Source of the DNA: Rhizobium etli 8C-3
Lineage (GTDB): Bacteria > Pseudomonadota > Alphaproteobacteria > Rhizobiales > Rhizobiaceae
DNA length: 64,000 nt
Reading direction: 5' to 3'
Assembly (NCBI RefSeq): GCF_001908375.1
Contig: NZ_CP017241.1
Coordinates: 1,305,001 to 1,369,000, forward strand
Position 1 is the stretch's first letter. Every line of letters starts with the position of its first letter. Positions 8,171-16,458 of the stretch are shown here, one piece after another. The translations under genes and the position numbers were made by a program. The notes under the pieces were generated by a model. It was not told the DNA's origin and did no database searches. It worked only from the letters and a program-made list of their open reading frames with translations.

Positions 8171-8202
8171 GCGACCCTCTGATTTGGCAACCAGAGGGTC
8201 GC
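8171..8202 (-). promoter_or_regulatory. Perfect 11-bp stem-loop between rpsR and the DUF2232 gene
   Basis: GCGACCCTCTG pairs perfectly with CAGAGGGTCGC across a 10-base loop, starting about 10 bp after the rpsR stop. No T-run follows on the minus strand, so it is unlikely to be a simple terminator. It may protect the 3' end of an rpsF-rpsR message or act as a processing site that lowers expression of the downstream membrane protein and rplI. Confidence 0.6.
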
Positions 8203-8211
8203 GATAGCAAA

Positions 8212-8460
8212 TTAAGCTACGACGTACGGCAGCAGGCCGAGAAAGCGGGCGCGCTTGATCGCCTGGGCGAGCTCGCGCTGCTTCTTCTGCGAAACAGCGG
8301 TGATGCGCGACGGAACGATCTTGCCGCGCTCGGAAATATAGCGCTGCAGAAGACGGACGTCCTTGTAGTCGATCCGCGGCGCATTCGCGCCCGAGAACGG
8401 GCAGGTCTTGCGACGGCGATGGAACGGACGGCGGACCGGAGCGGAGGAAGCTTCAGACAT
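8212..8460 (-). CDS. rpsR: 30S ribosomal protein S18
   Basis: This 82-residue protein has the S18 core ([22 protein letters not shown] and [29 protein letters not shown], here split at the conserved R-rich turn). S18 forms a heterodimer with S6 on the platform of the 30S subunit. It begins 13 bp after rpsF, the usual arrangement, and is followed by a stable stem-loop. The N-terminal 15 residues are rich in Ser, Ala and Arg, as in other alphaproteobacteria. Confidence 0.97.
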   Translation of the reverse strand: MSEASSAPVRRPFHRRRKTCPFSGANAPRIDYKDVRLLQRYISERGKIVPSRITAVSQKKQRELAQAIKRARFLGLLPYVVA

Positions 8461-8473
8461 ATCTCAAATCTCC

Positions 8474-8935
8474 TTATACGCGGTCTTCGCGCGGACGGCG
8501 CGGACGGTCTTCACGGTCGCCAAAGCCACCCTCACGCGGCGGGCGCGGGCCACGGTCGAAACCGCCTTCGCGCGGGCCACGGGCGCCGTCACGCGGGCCG
8601 CGATCGTCGCGGTCGCGCTTCTGCATCATGGCAGACGGGCCTTCTTCGTGCTTTTCGACAGCGAGCGTCATGTAACGCAGAACATCTTCGCTGATGCGCA
8701 TCTGGCGTTCCATTTCCTGGACGGCAGCTGCCGGTGCATCGATGTCCATCAGGGCGTAGTGAGCCTTGCGGTTCTTCTTGATGCGGTATGTGAGGGACTT
8801 AAGCCCCCAGTTTTCAATGCGCCCGACTTTGCCGCCGTTAGCTTCGATCACGCCCTTGTACTGTTCTACGAGGGCATCGACCTGCTGAGCGGAAATATCC
8901 TGCCGGGCAAGGAATACATGTTCATAAAGAGCCAT
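8474..8935 (-). CDS. rpsF: 30S ribosomal protein S6
   Basis: This 153-residue S6 starts [15 protein letters not shown] and contains the conserved [19 protein letters not shown] and [12 protein letters not shown] segments. The globular domain ends near residue 100. The last 45 or so residues are an Arg/Gly/Pro/Asp-rich repeat tail (units such as RGPRDG and REGGFD), as in other rhizobia; E. coli S6 instead carries a glutamate tail. The longer frame from 8965 adds ten basic residues without a better start context. It is the first gene of the operon and has a long structured leader. Confidence 0.97.
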   Translation of the reverse strand: MALYEHVFLARQDISAQQVDALVEQYKGVIEANGGKVGRIENWGLKSLTYRIKKNRKAHYALMDIDAPAAAVQEMERQMRISEDVLRYMTLAVEKHEEGPSAMMQKRDRDDRGPRDGARGPREGGFDRGPRPPREGGFGDREDRPRRPREDRV

Positions 8936-8958
8936 GACAGCTTTGCCTTTCTTGCGTT

Positions 8959-9016
8959 GGTTCAACCCGATATTCGGCGGCTAAGCCTCAACGACTGCTC
9001 CTGATTGGGCTGAACC
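8959..9016 (-). promoter_or_regulatory. Candidate S6:S18-binding leader element
   Basis: On the minus strand GGTTCAGCCC (9016-9007) can pair with GGGTTGAACC (8968-8959) as a 10-bp helix with one G-U pair. It encloses 38 bases that contain a CCG on the 3' side (in AGCCGCCGAATATC) and a small GGCTTAGCC fold. It lies 23 bp upstream of the rpsF start. Many bacteria repress rpsF-rpsR through a leader hairpin with a conserved CCG that mimics the 16S rRNA site for the S6:S18 dimer. The match here is by layout only. Confidence 0.5.
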
Positions 9017-9152
9017 CAGGCAAGAAAAGCGTTCCGAGACGGTCGAGAGCGGAGACACGGGAGGCTGGAACGCTTCCGTTCCGAACGATTTCCGAAGAAA
9101 CCGGCCCTCCGTTCAGCCACCAGCCAGAAGACCGGGTTTGCGAACAGGGGCG

Positions 9153-9181
9153 CTTATACGGATTTTTCGGCGAAAGGCAAG
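9153..9181 (-). promoter_or_regulatory. Candidate sigma-70 promoter of the rpsF operon
   Basis: On the minus strand CTTGCC and TATAAG are separated by 17 bp, which fits the rhizobial housekeeping consensus (CTTGAC-N17-CTATAT) moderately well. It predicts a transcript start near 9146 and a leader of about 210 nt ahead of rpsF, long enough to include the S6:S18-like element. Confidence 0.4.
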
Positions 9182-9382
9182 CGTTCGGATACGATCAACA
9201 GGCCATCGTGCCCTTTATAGTCCTCTTGAGGGCAAATTCTGCACGTGCCGGAAAGGCAGGATCCGGCCCCGCCACGCGGTCATCGAGGAAGGGCGACGCC
9301 CTTCACATGTCCGGACTTTCATTCTCCGCAGCGTTGGTAGAGATGTTTTGGGCCTGGTTTGATCCTAAGCCTGCAGCACTGG

Positions 9383-10426
9383 TCACAGCGGCATCGGATA
9401 CTGCCGGTGGACCTTCTCGATCTCGCCGAGGACGTCGCTCGACAGTTTCGCCTCGACGGCGCTCAGGTCGATCATCAGCTGCTCAATCGTCGTTGCGCCG
9501 ATGATGACGGAGGTCATGAAGCGGCGGGTGAGGCAGAAGGCAAGCGCCATGGCTGCCGGATCAAGCCCGTGCATCGCTGCAATTTCGACGAAGGCCCTGG
9601 TGGGCGCTTCCTGCAGCGGCTGCAACCGGCCGCCGAGATCGCCGTTGATCGTAGCGCGCGATCCGGCTGGCCTTGCGCCGTCAAGATATTTTCCGGTGAG
9701 CAGGCCAGCCGCAAGCGGTGAATAGGCAAGCAGGCCGACATCCTCGTGATGCGACAGTTCCGCCATGTCCAGGTCGAAGTGGCGGTAGAGGAGGCTGTAT
9801 TCGTTTTGGACGCTGGCGACGCGTGGAAGGTCGTTTTGCTCGGAGAGCGTCAGGTATTTCTGCGTGCCCCACGCAGTTTCATTGGACAGGCCGATGGCGC
9901 GCACCTTGCCTTCCTTCACCAGCATGTCCATCGTTTCGAGGATATCGGTGATATTGGCGACCGCCTTGGCCCGATCCTGCTTGAAGGGGTCGTAGTGCCA
10001 GTTCTGCCGGAAGTGGAAATGCCCGCGGCTCGGCCAATGAATTTGGTAGAGGTCGATGTAATCGGTCTTGAGCCGTTTGAGGCTCGCTTCGACGGCAAGC
10101 TTGATATTCTTGGCGTCGGCACCTTCGCCGCCCCGGATATAGGAGCGTCCAGGCCCGGCGACCTTTGTCGCCAGCACGATGCGGTTTCGCTTGCCGGTCC
10201 TTGCGAACCAGCTGCCGATATAATCCTCCGTGCGCCCCTGCGTTTCCGCCGAAAGGGGGGTTGTCGGGTAAAGCTCGGCGGTATCGAAGAAGTTCACGCC
10301 GTTCTCGACGGCGTAATCCATCTGCTCGTGCGCTTCGGTTTCGGTATTCTGCGTGCCCCACGTCATGGTGCCGAGGCAGATTTGCGAAACCGAAATATCG
10401 GTGCGACCTAATCTATTAAACTTCAT
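9383..10426 (-). CDS. Aldo/keto reductase (Tas-like)
   Basis: This 347-residue NADPH-dependent oxidoreductase has a TIM-barrel fold. The catalytic tetrad is visible: Asp and Tyr in NFFDTAELYPT (about residues 47-57), Lys in VLATKVAG, and His in LYQIHWPSRG. The NADPH-binding C-terminal region includes SVIIGATTIEQL. The overall pattern (LGRTDISVSQICLGTMTWG at the N-terminus, a long loop with HFHFRQNW) is that of the Tas/YghZ-like subgroup, whose physiological substrates are generally unknown. It stands alone, divergent from fabD. Confidence 0.92.
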   Translation of the reverse strand: MKFNRLGRTDISVSQICLGTMTWGTQNTETEAHEQMDYAVENGVNFFDTAELYPTTPLSAETQGRTEDYIGSWFARTGKRNRIVLATKVAGPGRSYIRGGEGADAKNIKLAVEASLKRLKTDYIDLYQIHWPSRGHFHFRQNWHYDPFKQDRAKAVANITDILETMDMLVKEGKVRAIGLSNETAWGTQKYLTLSEQNDLPRVASVQNEYSLLYRHFDLDMAELSHHEDVGLLAYSPLAAGLLTGKYLDGARPAGSRATINGDLGGRLQPLQEAPTRAFVEIAAMHGLDPAAMALAFCLTRRFMTSVIIGATTIEQLMIDLSAVEAKLSSDVLGEIEKVHRQYPMPL

Positions 10427-10627
10427 TGGAACCTTGGAATTGGATGAGAGGACGTAGCGGGAAAGGGCGGCGCAAATTTAGGCGCCAATTGCGCAAGCGC
10501 AAGGAAAAAAATCGCGACTTTTGGCGCCAGCAAAGGCTTTGGAGACCCTGGCAGCACTATTGACTCTGCCCGCAAGAACGTCAATTGGAGGCGAAACAGT
10601 CCAAATTGACATAATAAGGGACATGAG

Positions 10628-11572
10628 ATGACCGTCGCTTTCACATTTCCCGGCCAGGGAAGCCAGGCCGTGGGCATGGGCAAGGAGCTCGCGGAAAATT
10701 TTTCCGAGGCGCGTTCCGTCTTCGAAGAGGTTGACGATGCGCTCGGCCAAAAGCTTTCAGCAATCATCTTCGAGGGCCCGGAAGAAACGCTGACGCTGAC
10801 GGCCAATGCCCAGCCTGCGCTGATGGCGGTATCGCTTGCGGTGGTTCGTGTCCTTCAGGCGAAGGGTCTCGATCTCAAGTCGAAGGTGTCCTATGTTGCA
10901 GGTCATTCGCTCGGCGAATATTCCGCACTCTGTGCCGCCGGCACCTTCTCGCTGGCCGAAACCGCGCGTCTGCTGCGTATCCGCGGCAACGCCATGCAGG
11001 CTGCCGTTCCTGTCGGCGTTGGTGCCATGGCGGCGATCATCGGGCTGGAACATGCCGACGTCGTGGCCGTTTGCCAAGCTGCTTCGGCCGATGGTGCCTG
11101 CCAGATCGCCAACGATAACGGCGGCGGCCAGATCGTCATCTCCGGCGAAAGGGCCGCGGTCGAAAAGGGCGCGGCACTGGCAACCGAGAAGGGCGCCAAG
11201 CGCGCGATCCTTCTGCCGGTTTCCGCTCCCTTCCACTCCTCACTGATGGCGCCGGCTGGCGAGGCGATGCGCGAAGCGCTCGCGGGCGTTTCGAAGTCCA
11301 ACCCTGTCGTTCCACTGATTGCCAACGTTCGCGCCGCGCCGGTGACAGACGCCAATGAGATTGCAAGGCTCCTTGTCGAGCAGGTCACCGGCCAGGTCCG
11401 CTGGCGTGAAACGGTAGAATGGTTTGCCGCAAACAATGTCACGACGCTTTATGAACTCGGCTCGGGCAAGGTACTGACCGGCCTTGCGCGGCGCATCGAC
11501 AAGACGGTGAACGGTATTGCCGTCAATACGCTCGCCGATATCGACGCGGCCATCGCCGCCCTCACGGCCTGA
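10628..11572 (+). CDS. fabD: Malonyl-CoA:ACP transacylase
   Basis: This 314-residue enzyme transfers malonyl groups from CoA to acyl carrier protein, giving the extender unit for fatty acid elongation. The nucleophile S94 lies in GHSLGEYSA, the catalytic His is H203 in APFHSS, and the N-terminal FPGQGSQ block is intact. A ribosome-binding site AAGGG lies seven bases before the ATG at 10628. It is the first gene of the fabD-fabG-acpP-fabF cluster, 30 bp ahead of fabG. Confidence 0.97.
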   Translation: MTVAFTFPGQGSQAVGMGKELAENFSEARSVFEEVDDALGQKLSAIIFEGPEETLTLTANAQPALMAVSLAVVRVLQAKGLDLKSKVSYVAGHSLGEYSALCAAGTFSLAETARLLRIRGNAMQAAVPVGVGAMAAIIGLEHADVVAVCQAASADGACQIANDNGGGQIVISGERAAVEKGAALATEKGAKRAILLPVSAPFHSSLMAPAGEAMREALAGVSKSNPVVPLIANVRAAPVTDANEIARLLVEQVTGQVRWRETVEWFAANNVTTLYELGSGKVLTGLARRIDKTVNGIAVNTLADIDAAIAALTA

Positions 11573-11602
11573 TTGGTTTCACCAGATATAAGGAACGCAT
11601 CC

Positions 11603-12340
11603 ATGCTCGATCTTTCCGGCCGCAAGGCGCTCGTTACCGGTGCATCCGGCGGCATCGGCGAGGAAATCGCCCGCATTCTCCACAAACAGGGAGCCGTCGT
11701 CGGCCTTCACGGCACGCGGGTCGAAAAGCTCGAAGCGCTGGCAAACGAGCTTGGCCACCGCGTCAAGATATTCCCGGCGAACCTCTCCGACCGTGACGAG
11801 GTCAAGGCGCTCGGCGTCAAGGCCGAAGCCGAACTCGAAGGCGTCGATATCCTTGTGAACAACGCAGGCATCACCAAGGACGGCCTGTTCGTACGGATGA
11901 GCGACGAGGACTGGGACAACGTCATCGAGGTCAACCTGACCGCGATGTTCCGCCTGACGCGCGAGCTGACGCATCCGATGATGCGCCGCCGCTACGGGCG
12001 CATCGTCAACATCACCTCGGTGGTCGGTGTCACCGGCAACCCGGGTCAGGCGAACTACTGCGCTTCCAAGGCCGGCATGATCGGCTTCACCAAGTCGCTC
12101 GCCCAGGAGATCGCGACGCGCAACGTGACCGTCAATTGCGTCGCGCCGGGCTTCATCGAATCGGCCATGACCGGCAAGCTAAACGACAAGCAGAAGGAAG
12201 CGATCATGGGCGCAATCCCGATGAAGCGCATGGGCACGGGTGGCGAAGTGGCGTCCGCCGTAGCCTACCTCGCCTCCTCGGAAGCCGCCTATATGACGGG
12301 TCAGACGCTGCACGTAAACGGTGGCATGGCCATGATCTGA
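11603..12340 (+). CDS. fabG: 3-oxoacyl-ACP reductase
   Basis: This 245-residue SDR reduces 3-ketoacyl-ACP with NADPH. The cofactor motif TGASGGIG is at residues 12-19, NNAG follows near 87, and the catalytic Ser (NITSVVG) and YxxxK (YCASK) are present. FabG-specific segments such as GNPGQANYCASKAG and the C-terminal TGQTLHVNGGMAM confirm the assignment over generic SDRs. AAGGAA precedes the ATG at 11603. It is likely co-transcribed with fabD. Confidence 0.97.
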   Translation: MLDLSGRKALVTGASGGIGEEIARILHKQGAVVGLHGTRVEKLEALANELGHRVKIFPANLSDRDEVKALGVKAEAELEGVDILVNNAGITKDGLFVRMSDEDWDNVIEVNLTAMFRLTRELTHPMMRRRYGRIVNITSVVGVTGNPGQANYCASKAGMIGFTKSLAQEIATRNVTVNCVAPGFIESAMTGKLNDKQKEAIMGAIPMKRMGTGGEVASAVAYLASSEAAYMTGQTLHVNGGMAMI

Positions 12341-12368
12341 AACAGAAACTGGCCCTGTTTGCGTTTTT
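12340..12368 (+). terminator. Weak terminator after fabG
   Basis: AAACAG pairs with CTGTTT around a 9-base loop, directly after the fabG stop, and is followed by GCGTTTTT. The 6-bp AT-rich stem is weak. It may partly separate fabD-fabG from the more highly expressed acpP. Confidence 0.4.
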
Positions 12369-12627
12369 CGGCGGAATAGCGTGTTGACCAATGGAACAGG
12401 GTTGATTTTCAGGCTTTGCGGCAGACATAAACCGTGTTAAGCGGGCCATGACTGTCACAGTCGTTCCGGGAAACAAGGCGGACCGGCAGGCTTTTTTGCC
12501 AGCGGGGAACATCTTAGAGAGCCGGGCTAACGAGTTTGCTGAAAGTGCCGAGAGGGCGCCGAAGGCTGAACCAGGGTAGGGATGCCGGAAGGCATTCTCA
12601 TCAGGATATAAGGTCGAGGAAACCGAC
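12369..12627 (+). other. acpP upstream region and leader
   Basis: This gap between fabG and acpP holds no open frame that looks real. It includes a 13-bp palindrome GACTGT-C-ACAGTC (12450-12462) and, nearer the gene, a hairpin ATGCC-GGAA-GGCAT (12582-12595). The ribosome-binding region is ATAAGGTCGAGG before the acpP ATG. A promoter should lie here because acpP is normally expressed far above its neighbours, but no confident -35/-10 pair was identified. Confidence 0.45.
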
Positions 12628-12864
12628 ATGAGCGATATCGCAGAACGCGTAAAGAAAATTGTTATTGATCATCTTGGCGTCGATGCCGAGAAGGTTGTCG
12701 AGAGCGCCAGCTTTATCGACGATCTGGGTGCTGACTCGCTCGACACGGTCGAACTGGTCATGGCCTTCGAGGAAGAATTCGGCGTAGAAATTCCGGACGA
12801 CGCAGCAGACTCGATCCTCACGGTCGGCGACGCAGTAAAGTTCATTGAAAAGGCCCAGGCTTAA
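12628..12864 (+). CDS. acpP: Acyl carrier protein
   Basis: This 78-residue acidic four-helix protein carries the growing acyl chain. The phosphopantetheine site is S37 in [19 protein letters not shown], the canonical DSL context of the housekeeping ACP of type II fatty acid synthesis. The length and sequence match AcpP rather than the specialised rhizobial carriers NodF or AcpXL. It is followed by a strong terminator, so it is probably expressed as a single-gene unit. Confidence 0.98.
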   Translation: MSDIAERVKKIVIDHLGVDAEKVVESASFIDDLGADSLDTVELVMAFEEEFGVEIPDDAADSILTVGDAVKFIEKAQA

Positions 12865-12879
12865 TCCTGTGTGATTTTC

Positions 12880-12910
12880 AAAGGGCGGGCCATGAGTCCG
12901 CCCTTTTTGT
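12880..12910 (+). terminator. Intrinsic terminator after acpP
   Basis: AAAGGGCGG pairs with CCGCCCTTT around a 9-base loop, followed by TTGTTTG. It begins 15 bp past the acpP stop and is the clearest plus-strand intrinsic terminator in the window. Confidence 0.85.
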
Positions 12911-12952
12911 TTGTGCATTGCTTTAGCGAAAGAACAGGCGGGGAAGCTGTCG

Positions 12953-14215
12953 ATGAGGCGGGTCGTCATCACCGGTACCGGAATGGTATCACCCTTGGGA
13001 TGCGGAACTGAAGTGACCTGGTCGAGGTTGCTCGCTGGCCGCAGTGGCGCCCGCCTTGTCACCGAATTCGAGGTGGATGATCTCCCTGCCAAGATTGCCT
13101 GCCGCATCCCGGTCGGTGACGGCGCAGACGGCACCTTCAACCAGGATGACTGGATGGAGCCAAAGGAACAGCGCAAGGTCGATCCCTTCATCATCTACGG
13201 AATGGCCGCTGCCGACATGGCGTTGAACGACGCCGGCTGGCATCCTGAGAACGACGAGGACCAGATCGCGACCGGCGTGCTGATCGGCTCCGGCATTGGC
13301 GGCATCGAGGGTATCGTCGAGGCGGGCTATACGCTGCGCGACAAGGGCCCGCGCCGTATCTCGCCCTTCTTCATTCCCGGCCGCCTGATCAACCTCGTAT
13401 CCGGCCAGGTTTCGATCCGCCACAAGCTCAGAGGACCGAACCACTCGGTCGTCACCGCCTGCTCGACTGGCGCGCACGCAATCGGCGATGCTGCCCGTAT
13501 GATTGCGTTCGGCGATGCCGACGTCATGGTCGCGGGTGGTACGGAATCGCCGGTGAGCCGCATCTCGCTTGCCGGCTTTGCCGCCTGCAAAGCGCTTTCC
13601 ACGCAGCACAACGACGATCCTGAGAAAGCATCGCGTCCCTATGATCGCGACCGTGACGGCTTCGTCATGGGCGAAGGTGCCGGTATCATCGTCGTCGAGG
13701 AACTGGAACATGCCAAGGCGCGTGGCGCGAAGATCTATGCCGAGATCGTCGGCTACGGCCTGTCGGGTGACGCCTACCACATCACTGCGCCGGCGGAAGA
13801 CGGTGACGGCGCGCAGCGCTGCATGGCCATGGCGCTGAAGCGCGCCGGACTGACGGCTGCAGATGTCGACTATATCAACGCGCACGGGACGTCGACCATG
13901 GCCGATACGATCGAGCTTGGCGCCGTCGAGCGTCTGGTCGGCAACGCGGCATCGAAGATTTCGATGTCTTCGACCAAGTCGGCGACGGGCCATCTGCTGG
14001 GCGCAGCCGGTGCCATCGAGGCGATATTCGCGACGCTTGCGATCCGCGACAACGTCGCTCCGCCGACCCTCAATCTCGATAATCCCGAGCGCGAAACGGC
14101 AATCGATCTTGTTCCGCACAAGGCCCGTCAGCGAGAAATCAATGTTGCACTCTCGAATTCCTTTGGATTCGGCGGTACGAATGCATCGCTGGTGCTGCGC
14201 CGCTATAGTGCCTGA
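12953..14215 (+). CDS. fabF: 3-oxoacyl-ACP synthase II
   Basis: This 420-residue condensing enzyme elongates acyl-ACP with malonyl-ACP. The active-site Cys is in VVTACSTGAHA, and the two catalytic His are in INAHGTST and SATGHLLGAAG, the CHH set of FabF/FabB. The start is the ATG in GTCGATGAGGCGG at 12953, preceded by GGGGAAG; the frame extending to 12911 begins inside the acpP terminator and is not credible. It completes the fab cluster and precedes mltG. Confidence 0.96.
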   Translation: MRRVVITGTGMVSPLGCGTEVTWSRLLAGRSGARLVTEFEVDDLPAKIACRIPVGDGADGTFNQDDWMEPKEQRKVDPFIIYGMAAADMALNDAGWHPENDEDQIATGVLIGSGIGGIEGIVEAGYTLRDKGPRRISPFFIPGRLINLVSGQVSIRHKLRGPNHSVVTACSTGAHAIGDAARMIAFGDADVMVAGGTESPVSRISLAGFAACKALSTQHNDDPEKASRPYDRDRDGFVMGEGAGIIVVEELEHAKARGAKIYAEIVGYGLSGDAYHITAPAEDGDGAQRCMAMALKRAGLTAADVDYINAHGTSTMADTIELGAVERLVGNAASKISMSSTKSATGHLLGAAGAIEAIFATLAIRDNVAPPTLNLDNPERETAIDLVPHKARQREINVALSNSFGFGGTNASLVLRRYSA

Positions 14216-14332
14216 CGGCGGTTTTTGACACGACGGGAGGATTGGCCAGTACCTCTCGCGACGGTAGCCTACCTGTTTTTTGCCGTATTGCTTCTTAAAA
14301 CAACGGACAGGGCCAAGTTTAGAGGATTGCCG

Positions 14333-15553
14333 GTGAGCGATACGAATCAGAGCAACGACGCGGCGGGCCACAACGGCCATCCGGCGCAGAACGGGCCGAT
14401 CATTCCGAAGTCGCCCAGTGAAGCGCTGCGCCCGGAACGCGTTCCGGAGCCGCCGAAGCGTTCGAAGAAGGCGCGCAGCCAGGTCGTGATCTTCTTGAAC
14501 TTCCTGATGACGATGGTCGTGCTTGCCTGCGCCGCCGGCATCTTCGCCTTCTATTACGCGATCTCCAGTTACCAGGAGCCCGGTCCGCTGGAGACGAACA
14601 CCAATTTCATCGTGCGCAGCGGCGCAGGCCTTTCGGAAATCGCCACCAATCTTGAGCGCAACAACATCGTCTCCGACGCCCGCATCTTCCGCTATCTCAC
14701 GGCGACGTACCTGAACGAGGGGGAGAGCCTGAAGGCCGGCGAATACGAGATCAAGGCAAAGGCTTCCATGAATGACATCATGGAACTGCTGAAGTCCGGC
14801 AAATCGATCCTCTATTCGATATCATTCCCGGAGGGCCTGACGGTGCGCCAGATGTTCAACCGCATGAACGCTGATACCGTCCTGGAAGGCGAATTGCCGA
14901 CGGCATTGCCGCCCGAAGGCAGCCTGCGTCCCGACACCTACAAGTTCTCGCGCGGCACGAAACGCTCCGAAATCATCGACCAGATGGCTGCAGAGCAGAA
15001 AAAGCTCGTCGACCAGATCTGGGAAAAGCGCGACCCTTCGGTCTCGCTGAAAACCAAGGAGGAGTTCGTGGTGCTTGCTTCGATCGTCGAGAAGGAAACC
15101 GGCATTCCCGACGAGCGTGCGCATGTCGCATCCGTTTTCCTCAACCGGCTCGCCAAAGGCATGCGGCTTCAGTCCGATCCGACCATCATCTACGGGCTCT
15201 TCGGTGGTGACGGCAAGCCCGCCGACCGCCCGATCTACCTGTCGGACCTGAAGAAGGAAACGCCTTACAACACCTACGTGATCAAGGGCCTGCCGCCGAC
15301 GCCGATCGCAAATCCCGGCCGTGATGCCCTGGAAGCGGCGGCCAATCCCTGGAAGACGGACGACCTCTATTTCGTCGCCGACGGCACGGGCGGTCATGTT
15401 TTTGCGGCGACGCTCGAAGAGCACAATGCCAACGTCAAGCGCTGGCGCAAGCTCGAAGCTGACAAGGGTGCCGATCCGAATATCGTGGTTGACGGCCAGC
15501 CGGAGGCTCAGGCCGAGCCGGCGGCCCAGCAGAAGAAAAAGAAGACGAACTGA
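14333..15553 (+). CDS. mltG: Endolytic murein transglycosylase MltG
   Basis: This 406-residue inner-membrane enzyme cleaves nascent peptidoglycan strands. A cytoplasmic Pro/Lys-rich N-terminus is followed by one transmembrane helix (about residues 47-70) and the periplasmic YceG domain. The catalytic Glu lies in the ASIVEKETGIPDERAHVA block, with the typical LPPTPIANPG segment downstream. The C-terminus is rich in Gln, Ala and Lys. The frame is open back to a TTG at 14225, but the GTG at 14333 has AGAGGA at good spacing and is preferred. MltG genes are commonly next to fabF and gmk in alphaproteobacteria. Confidence 0.93.
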   Translation: MSDTNQSNDAAGHNGHPAQNGPIIPKSPSEALRPERVPEPPKRSKKARSQVVIFLNFLMTMVVLACAAGIFAFYYAISSYQEPGPLETNTNFIVRSGAGLSEIATNLERNNIVSDARIFRYLTATYLNEGESLKAGEYEIKAKASMNDIMELLKSGKSILYSISFPEGLTVRQMFNRMNADTVLEGELPTALPPEGSLRPDTYKFSRGTKRSEIIDQMAAEQKKLVDQIWEKRDPSVSLKTKEEFVVLASIVEKETGIPDERAHVASVFLNRLAKGMRLQSDPTIIYGLFGGDGKPADRPIYLSDLKKETPYNTYVIKGLPPTPIANPGRDALEAAANPWKTDDLYFVADGTGGHVFAATLEEHNANVKRWRKLEADKGADPNIVVDGQPEAQAEPAAQQKKKKTN

Positions 15554-15567
15554 TTTCGGAGGCTCGG

Positions 15568-16455
15568 ATGGCGTTGCAGTCCATGACCGGTTTTGCGCGG
15601 CGCGAGGGAACGAGCGGCCGCTGGCGCTGGGCTTGGGAACTGCGGTCGGTCAACGGCAAGGGGCTCGACCTGCGCCTTCGGCTGCCGCCAGGACTCGAGC
15701 GCATGGAAACAGACGTTCGCCGCATTGCGGGCGAACAGTTCAGCCGTGGCAACATGCAGGCCAACCTCTCGGTTTCGGCAGCCGAAAACCGCTTCGAGAC
15801 GGTTCTCAATCAGGACGCTCTGGCCAATGTGCTTGCAATGCGTGACCAGCTTGCGGGCGTCATCGATCCGGCGCCTCTGACCCTCGATACGCTGCTTTCG
15901 ATCCGCGGACTGGTGGAATTTCGCGAGTCGGAGGATAGCGAAGAAGAAATCGCCGCCCGCGATGCCGACGTCACCAAAGGCCTGCTGGCCGCACTTGCTG
16001 ACCTCAAGCTGATGCGGGAACAGGAGGGTGCTGCCCTGTCTCGCGTGCTGCTCAACCATGTCTCGACGATCGAGGACTTGACGCATACGATCGAACGCGA
16101 CCCGTCGCGCACGCCGCAGGAGATTTCCGCCCGCATCAAGGCGCAGGTTGCCTTGCTGATGGACGGAGCGGGCGCGCTTGATCGCGACAGGCTGCATGCC
16201 GAGGCGGCTCTGCTTGCGACGAAGGCCGACCTGCGCGAAGAAATCGACCGGCTGAAGGCGCATGTGGCGGCCGCACGGGATCTGTTGGGCCGCGGCGGCC
16301 CGGTCGGCCGCAAGCTCGATTTCCTTGCACAGGAATTTAACCGCGAATCGAATACCATCTGTTCGAAGTCGAATGCCTCGGCGGTCACTGCCGCCGGCAT
16401 CGAACTGAAAGTCGTCATCGACCAGTTCCGCGAACAGGTCCAGAATCTGGAGTAG
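15568..16455 (+). CDS. YicC family protein (likely endoribonuclease)
   Basis: This 295-residue protein begins MALQSMTGFAR, the YicC_N signature, and ends in the DUF1732 domain with DFLAQEFNRESNTICSKS. E. coli YicC has been described as an endoribonuclease acting on small RNAs, so an RNA-processing role is plausible here; the specific targets are unknown. It lies 14 bp after mltG and 3 bp before gmk, as in many Proteobacteria where yicC and gmk are neighbours. Confidence 0.9.
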   Translation: MALQSMTGFARREGTSGRWRWAWELRSVNGKGLDLRLRLPPGLERMETDVRRIAGEQFSRGNMQANLSVSAAENRFETVLNQDALANVLAMRDQLAGVIDPAPLTLDTLLSIRGLVEFRESEDSEEEIAARDADVTKGLLAALADLKLMREQEGAALSRVLLNHVSTIEDLTHTIERDPSRTPQEISARIKAQVALLMDGAGALDRDRLHAEAALLATKADLREEIDRLKAHVAAARDLLGRGGPVGRKLDFLAQEFNRESNTICSKSNASAVTAAGIELKVVIDQFREQVQNLE

Positions 16456-16458
16456 GAC

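Larger units (their letters stand above)
8936..9382. other. Intergenic region upstream of rpsF, after the aldo/keto reductase
   Basis: In this 447-bp gap the part nearest rpsF holds its promoter and leader (listed separately). The segment 9060-9110 also contains a small perfect stem on the minus strand, GGAACG-GAAG-CGTTCC. The remainder, 9182-9382, lies beyond the stop codon of the aldo/keto reductase gene; no convincing gene, tRNA or repeat was found in it. Confidence 0.5.

Noticed and set aside
12384..12412. TTGACC as a -35 box for acpP
   Set aside because: No acceptable -10 hexamer lies 16-18 bp downstream.
12989..14380. 463-codon open frame antisense to fabF
   Set aside because: Arg/His/Asp-rich shadow translation; fabF occupies the sense strand with all catalytic residues.
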